The position numbers were made by a program, and so were the translations under genes. 64,000 nt of DNA from Acholoe squamosa (lineage: Eukaryota; Annelida; Polychaeta; Phyllodocida; Polynoidae): NCBI GenBank assembly GCA_949317995.1, contig OX439050.1, forward strand, positions 4,216,001 through 4,280,000, in the 5' to 3' direction. The notes under the pieces are model-generated. The model was not told the DNA's origin, made no database searches, and saw nothing but the letters and a program-made list of their open reading frames with translations. This document shows, one piece after another, positions 41,401-53,708 of this stretch. Position 1 is the first letter of the stretch. Every line of letters begins with the position of its first letter.

Positions 41401-44400
41401 ATGCATCCTATATGTATTCTTAGATTATTTCTATTGCCTAGATCAGTGCTGGTTGAGGTTATATTACTGAGTGGCTGTCTGAAGCCTGGAAAAGTTGTTT
41501 CGCTCACGCCCATTACGCTCATGCCCATTACATTCACATTATTTCCTTATGTAATGTCAATATCAATATTATTTCCTTTTTTTCTTCATTGTGTTTCTAT
41601 GGGACCTTTTGTCAAATATCCTAACTGAAAATTATGTAGTTCTGACAAATATTTCTGTGATTTAGAGAAGAATTCATTTTGCTCACGCCCATTACATTTT
41701 CATAATTTTGAATATTTGCAATAAAAACTGACTGCTTGGGAGTTAGTGACTTGAATGAACCTTTCTAAAGAGCCAAGATATAGGGCTATCAATAAAATTA
41801 AGTTTCATGATCTAATTCTGAGTTTTCAAAAATCACCCTCTACCATGGACAAGTGCCCACTTTCAGTGGAATGCCCCATATAGTGCATGGACACATCTAC
41901 GACCATGTAATAAGGCATTGTACTGTGGGCATCCTATGAAATATATTTAACCTTCCCTCATATATGGGCATTGTAGCCCAACATATATACATTATGTACA
42001 CTAAAGGAATTTACCATACTGCAAAATTTTTTTTGGACCCCTCTGACCAGCCATTTGACGATGATCCGTGACTATTGGTCATGTGTAGACCAATGCTAAC
42101 AATGTTCAGATGGCTCTCCCCATTGGCTGTCAGTTCTTCCCTAATGCATTGTGGGGAGCACTGTGCCTCTGCCCAATCTGTGGTTTTAGGAGGAACGATA
42201 ATTCCATTCTGACAGTTAGAATGCCCAGGTCGTACAGCCTCAGGTTAATGTCGTAGAAGAGGTCAAAACCTGAGGTATCATTCCTGCCCTTTAGCTTGAG
42301 TGGATTGTTGTAATGGATCTGTTGGTCAATAAAATGTGTCAGGATGTCATCAAAATTTAAAATCATCCAAATATTCCTCTGTATACTAAAGCCGGAGGCC
42401 AGATGCGGCTTGTAGACTGCAGTAAGACCCGCTCATAAGCCGACCCCTGTCATAAGGCTGGGTAGAGTTTGGGAAGCCGATTTTAGATTGAAAATTTCTC
42501 TATAATCTATTGTAGGGATATGATATTACCTAATTACTTATTAGGTTATTTATACACTGTGGTTAAATTACCCCAAAGTTATTGTCTAAGGGGGGCAGTG
42601 TAGGGGCATGATATTTCTATTATATATTACGCTTGTTACGTTCATGCACCCGTGGGACTCAGACCCAGGTCTGAGTTTCACAGGCTTTTCCCCTATATAA
42701 GGGCAGTTCCCAAGGTTTGTGCACCAGTAGTGTCCTACCACTGCTCACTACACTTGGTTGTTACCTTAGGGTAACTGAATGCCATCAGCGGCATGTAGTC
42801 TATAGGCTGTGATGGTAAGTAAGTGTAGGGGTATGGTATTTGTGTTATAATATTACACTTGTAACGTTCATGTACCCGTGGGACTCAGACCCAGGTCTTC
42901 GGGTGTGATGGGGGAGTCCAGATGGCAGGTGGCAGCACCTGCCTCCGGGTTCGTATCCGTTACACCAGGGGGCCTTTCACTCATCTGTCACACATCACGT
43001 GACGGGTCTGAGTTCCGTGGGCTTTTCCCCTATATAAGGGCAGTTCCTCAGTAGTGGTCCTACCACTGCTCAGCACCCTTCTACTGTTACCTACGGGTAA
43101 CCGAATGCCATCCGGCATGTAGTCTCTATAGGCTGTGATCGTATGTAACTAAGGTCAGAATGAAACACTCCGTTGCCTACCCGGAAACTTCTTCTCTTTT
43201 CGTTACGATTTGACATCTAACCAAAAGGAAGAACCACTACAGAACTAAGGTTAATAAAAGCTCAGTTGCCTAACCGTAACATCTTCTCTTCTCATTATGA
43301 TTTAATCTAACTAGAAAGACGAACCACTACACTATAATAATAAACCCCTTTCATAAGCCGGGGTGGGACTTTGGCAACAATTTAGAAGCCTTTTTTTTTA
43401 CCTGAATTGGAAAAGAAAAGATCGGCTTATGACCAGGTTTTTTACAGTAGTACTAAGCACTAGCGAACAGTACTAAACCATCCATTTTCAAGCTCCGGAT
43501 GTGGCTTATAACCTTCTGCTAAAGTCGGTGTTGTGCTTATACATGGGTGCAGCTTATACATGGGAATTGACAGTAAAATACAGTTGGCATACAAAATTTG
43601 ATTCACTGAAATGCCTGATTCGTTTACAAATATTAGGCCAAAAAAATAAAGGTTTGTTTCTAGTAACATGACTTGAAAAGGTAGGGTCGGTAGGTCGTTT
43701 TTTTTTTCTTACATTTATAATTATAGGGAATGTGAGGCCACATATCAATGCATATATCAAATTCTTTGATCTCATTGTAAAATAATGACAACTGTGAGAG
43801 AGGTGAAGAATATGAGAAGGATACAGGAAATGGATGGGAAAAAAATGGAAAAATCATCAAGAAGAAATGAAAAAGTTCTTTAAAATATGAAAAAATGAGA
43901 CAAAATTCCTCAAAATCAAAATTATTTGGCCCTGTTTTGCTTGGGTTGGTCTTTTTTTCTTTTTAGGCCCTACATTAGCTTGAGTCTTGCCTCTCCTCCT
44001 TTGAGCCTAGTGTAATAAAATCAAAGGGGGGGATAGCAGTGACTTGGCCCCTAAAGAATGAAATGGTCCCCTACAAAAGCCTATATAAATATATGGTGGT
44101 CCCTTAGAAGTCACTTCAATGAAAATGTGGTTCCTAGCCTGACCAAAGTTTGTCCTCCTTACACAGAGATGGCCCGTTTAAGCGCCAGGGTCTCAAATAA
44201 GCACCGGACCTGAATAAGTGACACAGGTACAGAGTTATTGAAATCAAACTTGAGCATTGACAGCAGTATTCAATTGAGCACTGGTCTGAAATAAGAGCTG
44301 GGGGTACAGCACCTGGGGGCTCTTGAAACAGGACACTGCGGTAATTCACCTACCTCCAGTACAGCCTTTTTGAAGCCTGTTTTACCTATTCTGGTGGCAG

Positions 44401-45160
44401 CTTCAACATCTTCGAAACGCGACCCGCTTCCCCCCGCCGCCCAACCACCAATAATCTGACTACACTTTTCCTGTACCATCATGCCACATTGTGCCGGTTT
44501 GCTGCCAAATCGCTTCTCCATCTCATTAACATCAACTGTATAAATAAGTAGCATTTCTTCATTATTTTAGGTACACTTTAAAAATTAACTTTTGAATCTA
44601 CCAGAGATCCTTCTAAAACTGAACAGTGAAACATAATAGTCATATAGCAGGGAGCCAGTGTAGTTTTTACAAGAAAAAGGTGGCAGTATTGTGGTACAAG
44701 GAATCTCTGTGATAATAACGACATCTCTGAAAATAACAATGGGTCTCTGGCAACTTTGGGACGAGGATTCCATCGCTATTTTGACATATTTTTAACAATG
44801 TATCTATGAAATAGGGCCAAAAGGCAATGTCATGTGTTAAAGCAAAAGGCGAAGCCTACAGTTTCATATACCGAATTTTTACATTAAGCCTACCGCAGGC
44901 TTTTTTCTTGCGAATGGCCAAAGCAGAATATTTGGTTTTACCTTCTACCAGGTAGAACTGCAAAGAAAGAGACTGCTGCAGGTAAGGCACTTTTTAGGCA
45001 AAACTACTTCTTTTCCATAGGAGCAGGTTTGAATCCCATTACCATTATCAGTACAGGCGTATAGCAGCATGTGGTGCACAAGGTTCTTGTCATCTACAAA
45101 CAGTCTGTCGGCTGATATGTGATAGTCCCTGTTCTTATGCAGTACATTGAGATCAAACAT
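38430..45160 (-). CDS. Dopamine-beta-hydroxylase/MOXD1-like copper monooxygenase, disrupted
   Basis: Exons in coding order: about 45160-45043 (3' end uncertain; NLVHHMLLYAC holds the first copper-site His pair), 44535-44354 (QCGMMVQEKCSQIIGGWAAGG), 42318-42085 continuing after a transposon at 39483-39469 (LEIHYNNP across the junction, then C-x3-C, then LHMHLAG split by the insertion), 38964-38868, and 38580-38430 (IRLECEYDT, RDEMCYIYITYYP, stop). The order matches the Cu type II ascorbate-dependent monooxygenase N and C domains. Defects: the transposon inside the H-x-H copper motif, and a frame slip near 42207 between GILTV and IIVPPKTTDW. No DOMON or signal exon was found upstream, and the protein stops right after YYPAI. 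Probably a pseudogene or a null allele; an assembly error could explain the slip. Confidence 0.7.
38727..38852. repeat. Palindromic repeat, GTGCTGGTGAGCAG family
   Basis: GTGCTGGTGAGCAGAATCTC and GAGAGTCTGCTCACCAGCAC face each other around 38765, with AGCACTTCTTTT on both sides. Relative of the TTAA-flanked family at 54417, in an intron of the monooxygenase gene. Confidence 0.6.
39870..40434 (+). repeat. Array of about 180-bp units marked by GGACACGTCTACGACC
   Basis: The 16-mer or a one-base variant occurs at 39870, 40050, 40214, 40232, 40401, 40419 and, past the nested element, at 41889, all in the same orientation; a partial copy is at 40250. Removing the nested element restores the spacing. 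Confidence 0.8.
40577..41877. mobile_element. 1.3-kb nested TIR element
   Basis: Ends GGGTCAGTCCACCGAAAGTG and, reversed, GGGGCATTCCACTGAAAGTG, continuing GGCACTTG. ATAT flanks both sides (40573-40576, 41878-41881). No transposase. It contains eight copies of GTAATGGGCGTGAG in both orientations. Confidence 0.8.
42600..43331 (+). repeat. Nested solo LTRs of one LTR retrotransposon family
   Basis: An LTR starting TGTAGGGGCATGATATT at about 42600 is interrupted at about 42823 by a second, related LTR (TGTAGGGGTATGG to CCACTACA, about 43245), after which the first resumes with GAACTAAGG and ends CCACTACA at about 43330. Both have CTATATAAGGGCAGTTCC, a TATA box. The inner copy has about 110 extra bases with a box B-like GGGTTCGTATCC. 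No coding region remains. It lies in an intron of the monooxygenase gene. Confidence 0.7.
43332..44353. other. Intronic DNA, no feature seen
   Basis: Part of an intron of the monooxygenase gene. Only short ORFs. Confidence 0.4.
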
Positions 45161-47245
45161 CTTACAATAGTCTACTGTTGTCTACTGCCAGACGTTCCTT
45201 GAAATTGCCACTTACCTAAGCGGATGGAAATTATTGAGAGAAGCAGAAAGTCTGCACCTTGACATGTCGCTCAATGAAGTGACAGGATTGTATAACAGGT
45301 ATATACGATAGGTTTAGGAGGAATGGGGGGGGGTCACTCAGCAGTAACGTGGGTGTCAACTGCAGTACCAGCCTTAGGTTGATAGGTTGGGGGGCACTCT
45401 TGGTAACTTTGGTATCAACTGCAGTATCAGCCTCGAAGTGATGAGGGGGGCACTCAGCAGTAACTTAGGTATCAACCGCAGTATCGGCCTTGCGAAGCTC
45501 TGGTTCAAGATGCATCGAAAAGGGAATAATTAACCAGGGTGCTGTCAATTCAATTATTAAAAGTATAGAATCAGGGATCTATTGATATCTACTATTATGT
45601 ATACATACGCCAGTAGTCCCCTATGTAGACTTTGTAATGCGCCTCTAGCACGGCAGCACTGACAAAATCTGGGCCTTAATACTATGGGGAATGTTGTCAT
45701 TGTTTGAGTTACAGGTAGCTAATGGAATTTTTGTATATAAAACAAATGGCTGACTGATGACCATCAGTCACTGATGGACGGTGTAGGGAGAGTATCACTT
45801 AGGGTCCCCAGCTTTCTAGTTCTATTAGAGATTGGTTCACAATTCATCCTAAATCTTTTAAATTCCATTATCACTGTACACTGGCTGCAGACAGGCGGCC
45901 GACAGGCAACCACAATCACTGCATGTGACGTCATGACCTCATAACCTAATTGCACTCAAAACAAGGCTAGCCATCATCAGCTGGCTGTAGCTCAAACAGT
46001 GACGAAATTTCCCATCGTGTTAAGGCCCGAATTTCGTCAATGTTTCCGTGCTTAAGGCATGTGATGTCTGTCCACAGGGGTGTGAAGTCAAGGGAGTGGG
46101 GTGAAGTATCGCAGTTCGTACCTACTATTGAAGAGCCAGTCCCCCCCCCCCCCTCGCTTCAGTATGGTTATTGATTTGGATGATGAACCAGCCGAATATT
46201 CGGATTGGCGACTCAGGGGCATAGGAAAATGGGGGATGGAGGGGGCCTGGGTCCCCCAAATCTTTATTGTTGTCTCATTATAACAAATGGGCATGATGCA
46301 CTCCTGCATTAACCCTTTAAGTGCTACTGATGCATTAATGTAGTATAGCTGTCACACTGATCAGCTTTCTCCCAATATGTGCAAACAAAGTTATCAGGGC
46401 AAATAGACAGATCTATGCATCCCAAAGTCTGGCCACCAGTAGCAATTTCATAGCAAGCATGGAACCCTTGTGTATTGGAAGGTATTTTTGCAACATGCTG
46501 GATATGTTTCTGTAAATAATTGTGTAGATGAACTAAGAAAACTGTCCTTTGGTTTGGAGGTACTGCTGAAGATTCCAGAGGATGTATTAATGTACACCCA
46601 GCAAATTGTCGTCATCTGTCGCCATGATTGGTCATCAATGGTGACTCCTTTTTGAGTGATAACTCATTCCGTCATCTTTCCCCACTGTGTGTTAGACTCA
46701 CGTGGCATAGCAATTGCTATTCCTGGTGATCTTGTGCTATAACAATGTTGTGTTCCATCTAGCGACATGTGTGAGCCACTTCACACAGGTTGACGAGGAC
46801 TCACGACAATTCGCTGGAGTATGTGTATGGGAAGCATGCTGGGGGGGGGCGGGGGTTGATGGGGACAAGTCAACCTATGCCCGTGGTCAATATAGTACAG
46901 CAGTAATAAGGTGCACCTTGCACATAAGGTGCACCTGGGCATTGATATTTTAGTTTGATACCATATTATGTTGCATGCCATCTTAGCCATGGCATATGTT
47001 ATTCCATTTATAATGATAATAAATAGCCAAGTAGCCATGTCATATACTATACTGCCGAGGATTAATTGTATCTAAGCAAAATCATATGTAAAAATATCAA
47101 GATAAACAATAGAAATATATTTTCAATAACAGTTTTATTAACAACAAGATTTTTGACAAATCTCCACTCTTAGTCAACTCCAATTCTCCTTGTCCACAAA
47201 TAAATAGATAAATAGATCATCTGTTTCATTCTGTATCAGGCATGG
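45161..47245. other. Intergenic DNA with repeat fragments
   Basis: No gene found; the missing 5' exons of the monooxygenase were looked for without success. A one-ended CAGGGGCATAGGAAAA fragment near 46215 matches the MITE at 58986, and TTAACCCTTTAAG near 46311 marks a piece of the palindromic family. Confidence 0.45.
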
Positions 47246-50200
47246 TTACTTCTTTGCCTTGGGCATGGCACTGGTGAGTGAATATCCACCATCCATGGGG
47301 AACATAGATCCTGAGATGAAGGATGCTGAGTCGGAGGCGAGGAACAAAGCAATATTGGCGGCCTCCTCGATTTGCCCGATACGACCCATGGGGATAGCCT
47401 TGCAGCTCCAGTCTAGGTACTGTAGGGAAAAGGGAAGAAAATATGGTATCAGTCTGATCAGTAGAGCCAATGAGCATTGCAGAGCTGCTCCAGCCAAAAC
47501 TTTACTTTTAGGGATAGGAGGATGATTTGTCATCAGAACTTTGCATTTCAAAGTTATAAACAAGGTCATCAATGCCTTAAAACCACTAAGAGGGTTAAGG
47601 ATCAAGTTGATTGTTTCTTCTGAGCTAGAATTTCTCTTGAGATTTAGATTAAGATATAACTTGAAATGTGAGATTTTGAATTTCTGTTGAAATTAGGATT
47701 TTGTGGATTTATTTTAGAATATTAGATTGAATACTTACAGCCTGAGCCTTGGCGGCCGTGCCTCCGGGGCCATCGGGCTTGTTGAACATATCGGTCATCA
47801 CAGTGGCTGGGCTAAAATGCAGAGAGGAAATTCATGAATACTAGTATTAAAACTACCAACACTCAGTGTCTTAGTGACTATAGCATGAGGGTTACAACTA
47901 TTGTAAGATATAACCTTGAAGTTTCAGAAAGGTTTTATTCTTTCTAATCTATAATGTCTTATTGCACAGAGTGAATTTCAAAATACACTGTATTCAAAAT
48001 GAGAATGAATACTCAGTCCTTGTAATATCCCAAAGTGGCTATGGTTATAACAATGTGTTCAGATCTTTTCAGATAGAAGGTATTCAGGTTTAATTGGATT
48101 ATTGATTATTGACCTTTCTTTTTATAAATAATTCATTACTTACTTAATGTTGTTAATCCTGACGCCTTTTGGTGCAAGACCTGGTGGAATAAACAAAAAT
48201 AATATATATATATTGTTAATAATAGAGTAATTGTGAGAGGATGTTGCAATTATCTAGAGTTCTTTCATTCTTTACAGTTTACCAATTAACCTTTTGCAAT
48301 TGATCAGAGATTAGGAACTCACAGAATGGGTACATGAAAATAAAATCAACACAACGCAAGTTATGTCACGTTGAATATCTGCATCCACATCATATATCAG
48401 ACTTAGTGTTTCAGTAGTAGAATATAAATCTTTGATAAAATTAAAAGGTTGGTAATACAGTATATGAAATGGGTCATTTGGGTTTAATTAGATAAAGCAG
48501 CTTTGGTATATGTAATGATAATGTACTTACTGACAGAGCAGATCTCAGTAAACCTGTCCACCATTCCTTTACACATGGAGTAAGGCACAGCAAAGTGAAG
48601 CTGGAAGCACAACAAGAGAACATTATTAGAAATCTTTTAGTGATTCAATAATAACTAACTATAGTAAAGTTCTGCCCATATGCCAGGGATGATTTAATCA
48701 GAAGGGTATAATCTAATTTTGGTCCAAACTGTTAAATTATGACTAGGGTTTTATGGTTACCTGTAGTGATAAATTGGTAACCATAATTGTAAAAGAATGT
48801 CGTTAAAACAAAGACGGTTCTCTTGCAACTTTGTGAAAAAGTTTTCATTGTTATTTTTAGTGAGTTTCCTTTAACACAGTGCGTTCACTGCACTGCCATC
48901 TGGGGCTTCATTGTAGAAACTACACTGCTTCACTGCATCACAATCAGATCTATGGTGGTTTAGTGTGGTTACGTCTTTTGGGGAGAAGCGCTAACGGGGC
49001 GCCATTTTCGCTTGTAAAGACTTTCGCATATTCACCACCGGAACCAGGGACACACTTCCGATCATACCGTTTCTCCCCGAAAGGGTTCACGGTTTAGGGT
49101 TCGATTTTGAAAGGACCCCTGGTGGATTGAACAGTTATTTCCTAGAGTATATGTGGATCAACACGGTAAGAGGTATGCCCGCGAGGGGTGCATGGGCATA
49201 CCTTTTACCGTGTTGATCCACATATATATGAATGAATATTAAATATAACTTACTGGTCTGAGACCTGACAGACTGCTCATGTTGACAATGTTACCCTTGG
49301 TTTTCTCCAGATGTGGAATGGCGGCCTTAGTCATCATGAACACAGACCGTACTAGGACATTATAACACCAGTCTAGGTCTTCCGCCTCACATGTGTCAAG
49401 GTGCCTTGCCCGGGTAGCACCCGCCACGTTACACTGTAATGGAATTCAACAATTTTTATGACTTATCAAATTTTGCAATTTTTCACTATTTGCTTGTAAT
49501 TTGATGCAAAGCTTTCAAGGTGTATTGAAGTTTACAATCATAATCATTTCACCTACTGTAATTCTTGCTATGAACCTGTACCAAATTTTCTACAAAGGTT
49601 TTTGTCTTTTGTACCTTGATTCAAGGTTTTTAAGAAGATATTGAAGTTTACAAATTTCACTTTACTCCTGAAATTTAATTCAATATATTCAAAAACCTAT
49701 GCAGTGTCCTACGGCAAAGGCCACTAAACCAAAAGAATGCTTAGAAATCGCCCAAACTAGTAATTATTTAATTTAAAAGAAAAAAATAGAATAGCATAAT
49801 AATAAAATACCAAACTCACCAGTACGTCCAGGCGTCCGAAGTATTCTACCGTCTTGTCCATAATTCTGTCTACATCCTCCTTCACTGTGACGTCACCAGT
49901 CACCAGGAACATCTGAAAAGGTAATGGGAGAAATGAAATTGTGAAGTGTGGTACATTGTGAAAATCATAGAATAATAGATTGACAAATGTGCATAAAGTG
50001 CGCTCATAGACAATGCTCGATCCGTACTGTGCCTCAGAGGGCCAGCAAAACTTGTCAAAATGAAGTTTTAATCATTTTCTTACTTTGAAATATTTTTAGG
50101 AAGTTGACCAGCTAATATTTCCCCTTTGGTGGAAGAACCACGGATAAAATGAACTTAAAGGGTTAATAAGTTGACTTACGTCGTTCTCGGCAACTCCTAG

Positions 50201-51199
50201 TGCCTGGCACTCGTCAGCTGTTTTCTGTAGTCTCTCCATGTTTCTGGCTGTCAGAGCTAACTTAGCTCCTGCCGCCGCAAAACCCTTAGCCAACCCAGCG
50301 CCGATACCACTGCTGGCACCTAGTGAGTAAAAACATAACTACATGTAAATAGTCCCCAACCCAGTGCCTATACCACTACTGGCACCTAGTGAGTAAAAAC
50401 ATAACTACATGTAACTAGTCCCCAATCCAGCGCCGATACCACTGCTGGCACCTAGTGAGTAAAAACATAACTACATGTAACTAGTCCCCAACCCAGTGCA
50501 TATACCACTGCTGACACCTAGTGAGTAAAAACATAACTACATGTTACTAACCCCTTTTATAGCCACCCTTTAGTTGAACTAAAAGAAGGGCGCCAAAAGA
50601 AGTTCGTGGATGGAAACACAACTACATGTTTTACAGTTGTATATATTCAAGATATGACACATGTATGATTTATAGTGTTTTAAAAAAAAATGCCTTAGCA
50701 TGGGTAAAAGCCTAGTCCGTTTGACAGAGTGGGTTTCAAAGAAAGCTCACTGTTCACAAAAGGGTTTCGGAATTCGCAATTTTATAAGATCTTAGAAGGC
50801 CTATAGCCTATCCTCATATGCATGAAAACCAAATTGGCAAAAACGAATATTTGTGTCATAATATAAAGGAACATTTAAAAAAGGTTTGGGTAAAGGGAAT
50901 ATGTTAAAGACATTTTATGTAAAATAATGTTCAAAAACTGAAACTCACTTTTAAAATGTTTTTTTTTTTTTGAAGGTCGAAAAGCGTTCACATACTTTTC
51001 AGTTAATACTACATCATGATGCACCAATGAAGTGATAACGAGCAGACTCACCAGCACTGCATTGGTGCATCAGGATGGACATGATGCACTCATGCATCAG
51101 AAGACCTTATAACGCTAAATCTCTGATGAAATCTATTGAGGTTAGAAAGGTAGAATACTTACCACTGATGAGGACGACCTTGCCTGCTACAGACGCCAT
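47246..51199 (-). CDS. Classical short-chain dehydrogenase/reductase, eight exons
   Basis: Exons in coding order: 51199-51163, 50319-50180, 49912-49820, 49433-49254, 48600-48531, 48180-48144, 47811-47739, 47419-47246. All GT-AG, phases join, 267 residues. The cofactor loop is SGASSGIG (residues 12 to 19), LALTARN marks the end of beta-2, VTGDVT has the adenine-ring Asp, and NVAG replaces the usual NNAG. Catalytic Ser is in VNMSSLSG, and Tyr and Lys in YSMCK. PATVMTDMF and a C-terminal PMDGGYSLTS complete the fold. The length and motifs fit cytosolic NAD(P)H-dependent oxidoreductases of the FabG/DHRS type; substrate unknown. No targeting signal. Exon 2's acceptor region is tandemly repeated in intron 1. 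Confidence 0.93.
50291..50553. repeat. 66-bp tandem repeat copying an exon's 5' end and acceptor
   Basis: Four units start at 50291, 50357, 50423 and 50489. The first overlaps the start of dehydrogenase exon 2; each other unit carries a copy of that exon's first 29 or so bases together with its CACTAG acceptor (minus strand). Confidence 0.9.
51010..51105. repeat. Palindromic repeat, TTAA family fragment
   Basis: ATGATGCACCAATGAAGTG and CACTGCATTGGTGCATCA face each other around 51045, followed by GGACATGATGCACTCATGCA. It lies in intron 1 of the dehydrogenase gene. Confidence 0.6.
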
Positions 51200-51687
51200 T
51201 TTGAAGGTCAATGAGAGAGATTTTTGGATCAGACGACTTTAGCTGTCAGTGGACGCTGGAGAAGTGATGCCCTGTCCACCATACAGCACGACTTTTATAC
51301 AGCAGACGACAACCACACCCACACCGTGTCACGCCATGTGTGACCCCCGTACACGTCATGACGTCATGACAGACGCAGCGTGGACGCTGGTTGATCTCCG
51401 AGTAGAGTCTGGGTGAGGGATGCAGGTGGATTGTGTGTGGAGAAAGGAGGAGAGAGATGCCCGGATGTAACCACGTGACATACTGAGCCCCCTTATGTAA
51501 GGGGCGCCATCTAGCGGTGTCTTGTGGCGGCATGATGAGGGTTTACTTTGTACAGACGTAGATTGATGCTTTAGTTAACCATATATGGGCAACACAGTGC
51601 ATCAAATCATCATGCCCATTGGTTGTCACGATGCAAACAGTGGTGAACAACTCGCCATTTCTACACTCACGTATAATGCTGATTTTA

Positions 51688-52010
51688 GGGAGTGATAATT
51701 TTTTAACAACAGGGGGGCTGGTGGGTTTGCGTGCGGACGCGCGAAAAAAATTGCGACCCCCCCCTCTTGAGGGGGTAAATATTTTCACCCCCCCCATAAG
51801 GGACAAAAATCGTGCGCGAACGTCCCCTTTTAGCCTATAGTAACGCGCATGGTTTTCCATTGAAAACAGGTGAAATTAATTTGACCCCCCCCCATCAGAG
51901 GTGTTGAAAAAATTCTGACCACCCCCCCCCCAGTCAAGGGGTTGAAAAAATTCTGACCACCCCTCAAACCCACCAGCCCCCCCCCCTGTTGTTAAAAAAT
52001 GATCACTCCC
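51688..52010. mobile_element. PIF/Harbinger-type MITE, copy 1
   Basis: Long inverted ends GGGAGTGATAATTTTTTAAC...CTGGTGGGTTTG, flanked by TTA on both sides (51685-51687, 52011-52013). 323 bp, rich in C and G runs, no ORF. Confidence 0.8.
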
Positions 52011-52013
52011 TTA

Positions 52014-52988
52014 ATGACTAGCCTTTTTGGGGTTTACCTGGAGGTTTAATATACTTGTGCCCATTGTGCAATGTTGGTGAGTAGTATCATCAGCACTATA
52101 TTTATTAGTCAATTCAATCAAAAGAAATAGGAACCATGGAGGCATGAGGTGGCCCTTAATGGAATAGGCCCTAAGGGTAATTAATACCGTGGAGGGGGGG
52201 GTGGCCATGTGTTGATGTCTGTGACTAAGATGGCTGACACCTCCAGTAGTCTGTAGTCCAGGTGGAACTCAGGGATAACCATTGTGGGTGTGTAGGGGGA
52301 ATGGGGTCCTTGTCATGCCATCATGGAATAGGGGTTTGTGTGTCGGGGGGGGGGGGTGGCTTCTGGGCGCCAGGATGTCTTCTGCTTAGTCAGCATTGAC
52401 AAATTTCATTGTCTCCGTGTCGAGTTAGAAACCAGCTGAGTTTATCTGCCTCGTTTTGGCCATCAATTTGGTCAAAGATATATGGGCTAAACAAGGGGCG
52501 CGGCCCTCCTTTTTTCAAAATGCTCGATCCGCCACTGTACATTACAATCTAACAGTGAACTCCAATCATGATAATATCAAAAAGAACTTCAGTCATTTTT
52601 GTGCAAACCAGGCCCTATAGATAAAATGCTTTTGCAAGTGTTTAAATGCTGGTAGCGGCCTGACCTTTTACAAAAACATGTTAGAACTTTCCTTATTTCA
52701 AGTTGGATATGACATCCACGTATTCGCAGAAGTCACTTGATAAAAGGAAAAAATATATATACATCTCTATAATCAGCGTATTGGCTGGCCCTACTGCCGT
52801 TCCGGTCCCACAAGATTGCTGTTAAATAGTTTATAAGGATATAATATCCATCCCCTATAAAAAAAAATAAATGAAAATTTAAAAAAATAAATAATGAAAA
52901 AAAAAAACACATCTGAATGTTCCATTGAAACGATCCTGCGAATCTCTCTACTGATTTCATCAATATCCAACACTACAATTGACAATAA
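52014..52988. other. Intergenic DNA, no gene
   Basis: Short low-complexity frames only; a G run near 52345 and a one-ended GATCCGCCACTG repeat edge near 52530. Confidence 0.4.
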
Positions 52989-53449
52989 GGGGCCGTCCAT
53001 AAATCATGTCACACAGGAGGGTGTGGGGGTGGGGGTTTCTGATTGTGACAAAGTGTTACAGGGGATGGGGGTGACGTCACATTTTCACAAATTAATTTTA
53101 AGACCCATATCAAAGAAACAAGCTAAATATTTTAGCTAGAAGGCAACTTCAGAAGGTCAGCAATGTAATGGTAAAGATGAATTTCCGGGGCTGTGCCCCT
53201 AAACCCCGCCCATAGTTAAGTAAGATTTTATTTTACTCCCAAACCCAGTTACTCATGTAAAATTCTAGTAAAAATTCAAATAAGATATCAACTTTGGAAG
53301 CTGAGCAGAGTTGATAGTATGGGAGGGGGGTCCAGCCAAGTGTGACATAATTTTCGATTGGGGTGTTTGCTGATGTATGACTAGGTGTGACAGGGTGGGG
53401 GGTGTTGAAAATGACCAAAAAAGGTGTGACATAATTTATGGACATCCCC
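52989..53449. mobile_element. 461-bp TIR element, TAA-flanked
   Basis: Ends GGGGCCGTCCATAAATCATG and, reversed, GGGGATGTCCATAAATTATG, followed by TCACAC. TAA on both sides (52986-52988, 53450-53452). No transposase. Class unclear. Confidence 0.7.
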
Positions 53450-53708
53450 TAAAGCACACATGAGAACACATAATCATGCTTGTAATCCTGCTTCTAATTC
53501 TGGGCTCTTTTTGTATTTGAAAGCTAGATATAATGCTTAGAAGTGACATTGAATTATAATGTGGGTGGGTGCTTTTTTGGGAGGGCCCTTTTTTTAACCA
53601 TGATGTTTTTTTTTTTAGCGTCACCATTCAGATACCAGGATGGGGTAGAGCCTAGACCAGTAGTCCTACATGACATTATGTCAACATTGTCCTAATACAG
53701 GGAATGCT

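Larger units (their letters stand above)
39484..42080. mobile_element. 2.6-kb TIR transposon inserted in a monooxygenase exon
   Basis: Ends GACCAATAGTCACAGATCGT and, reversed, GACCAATAGTCACGGATCAT: about 30 bp with few changes. ATGT at 39480-39483 and at 42081-42084 is a 4-bp target duplication. The interior has no long ORF but a tandem array of about 180-bp units, each with GGACACGTCTACGACC. A second transposon is nested at 40577. Joining the flanks restores the LHMHLAG reading of the host exon, which confirms the borders. Confidence 0.8.
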
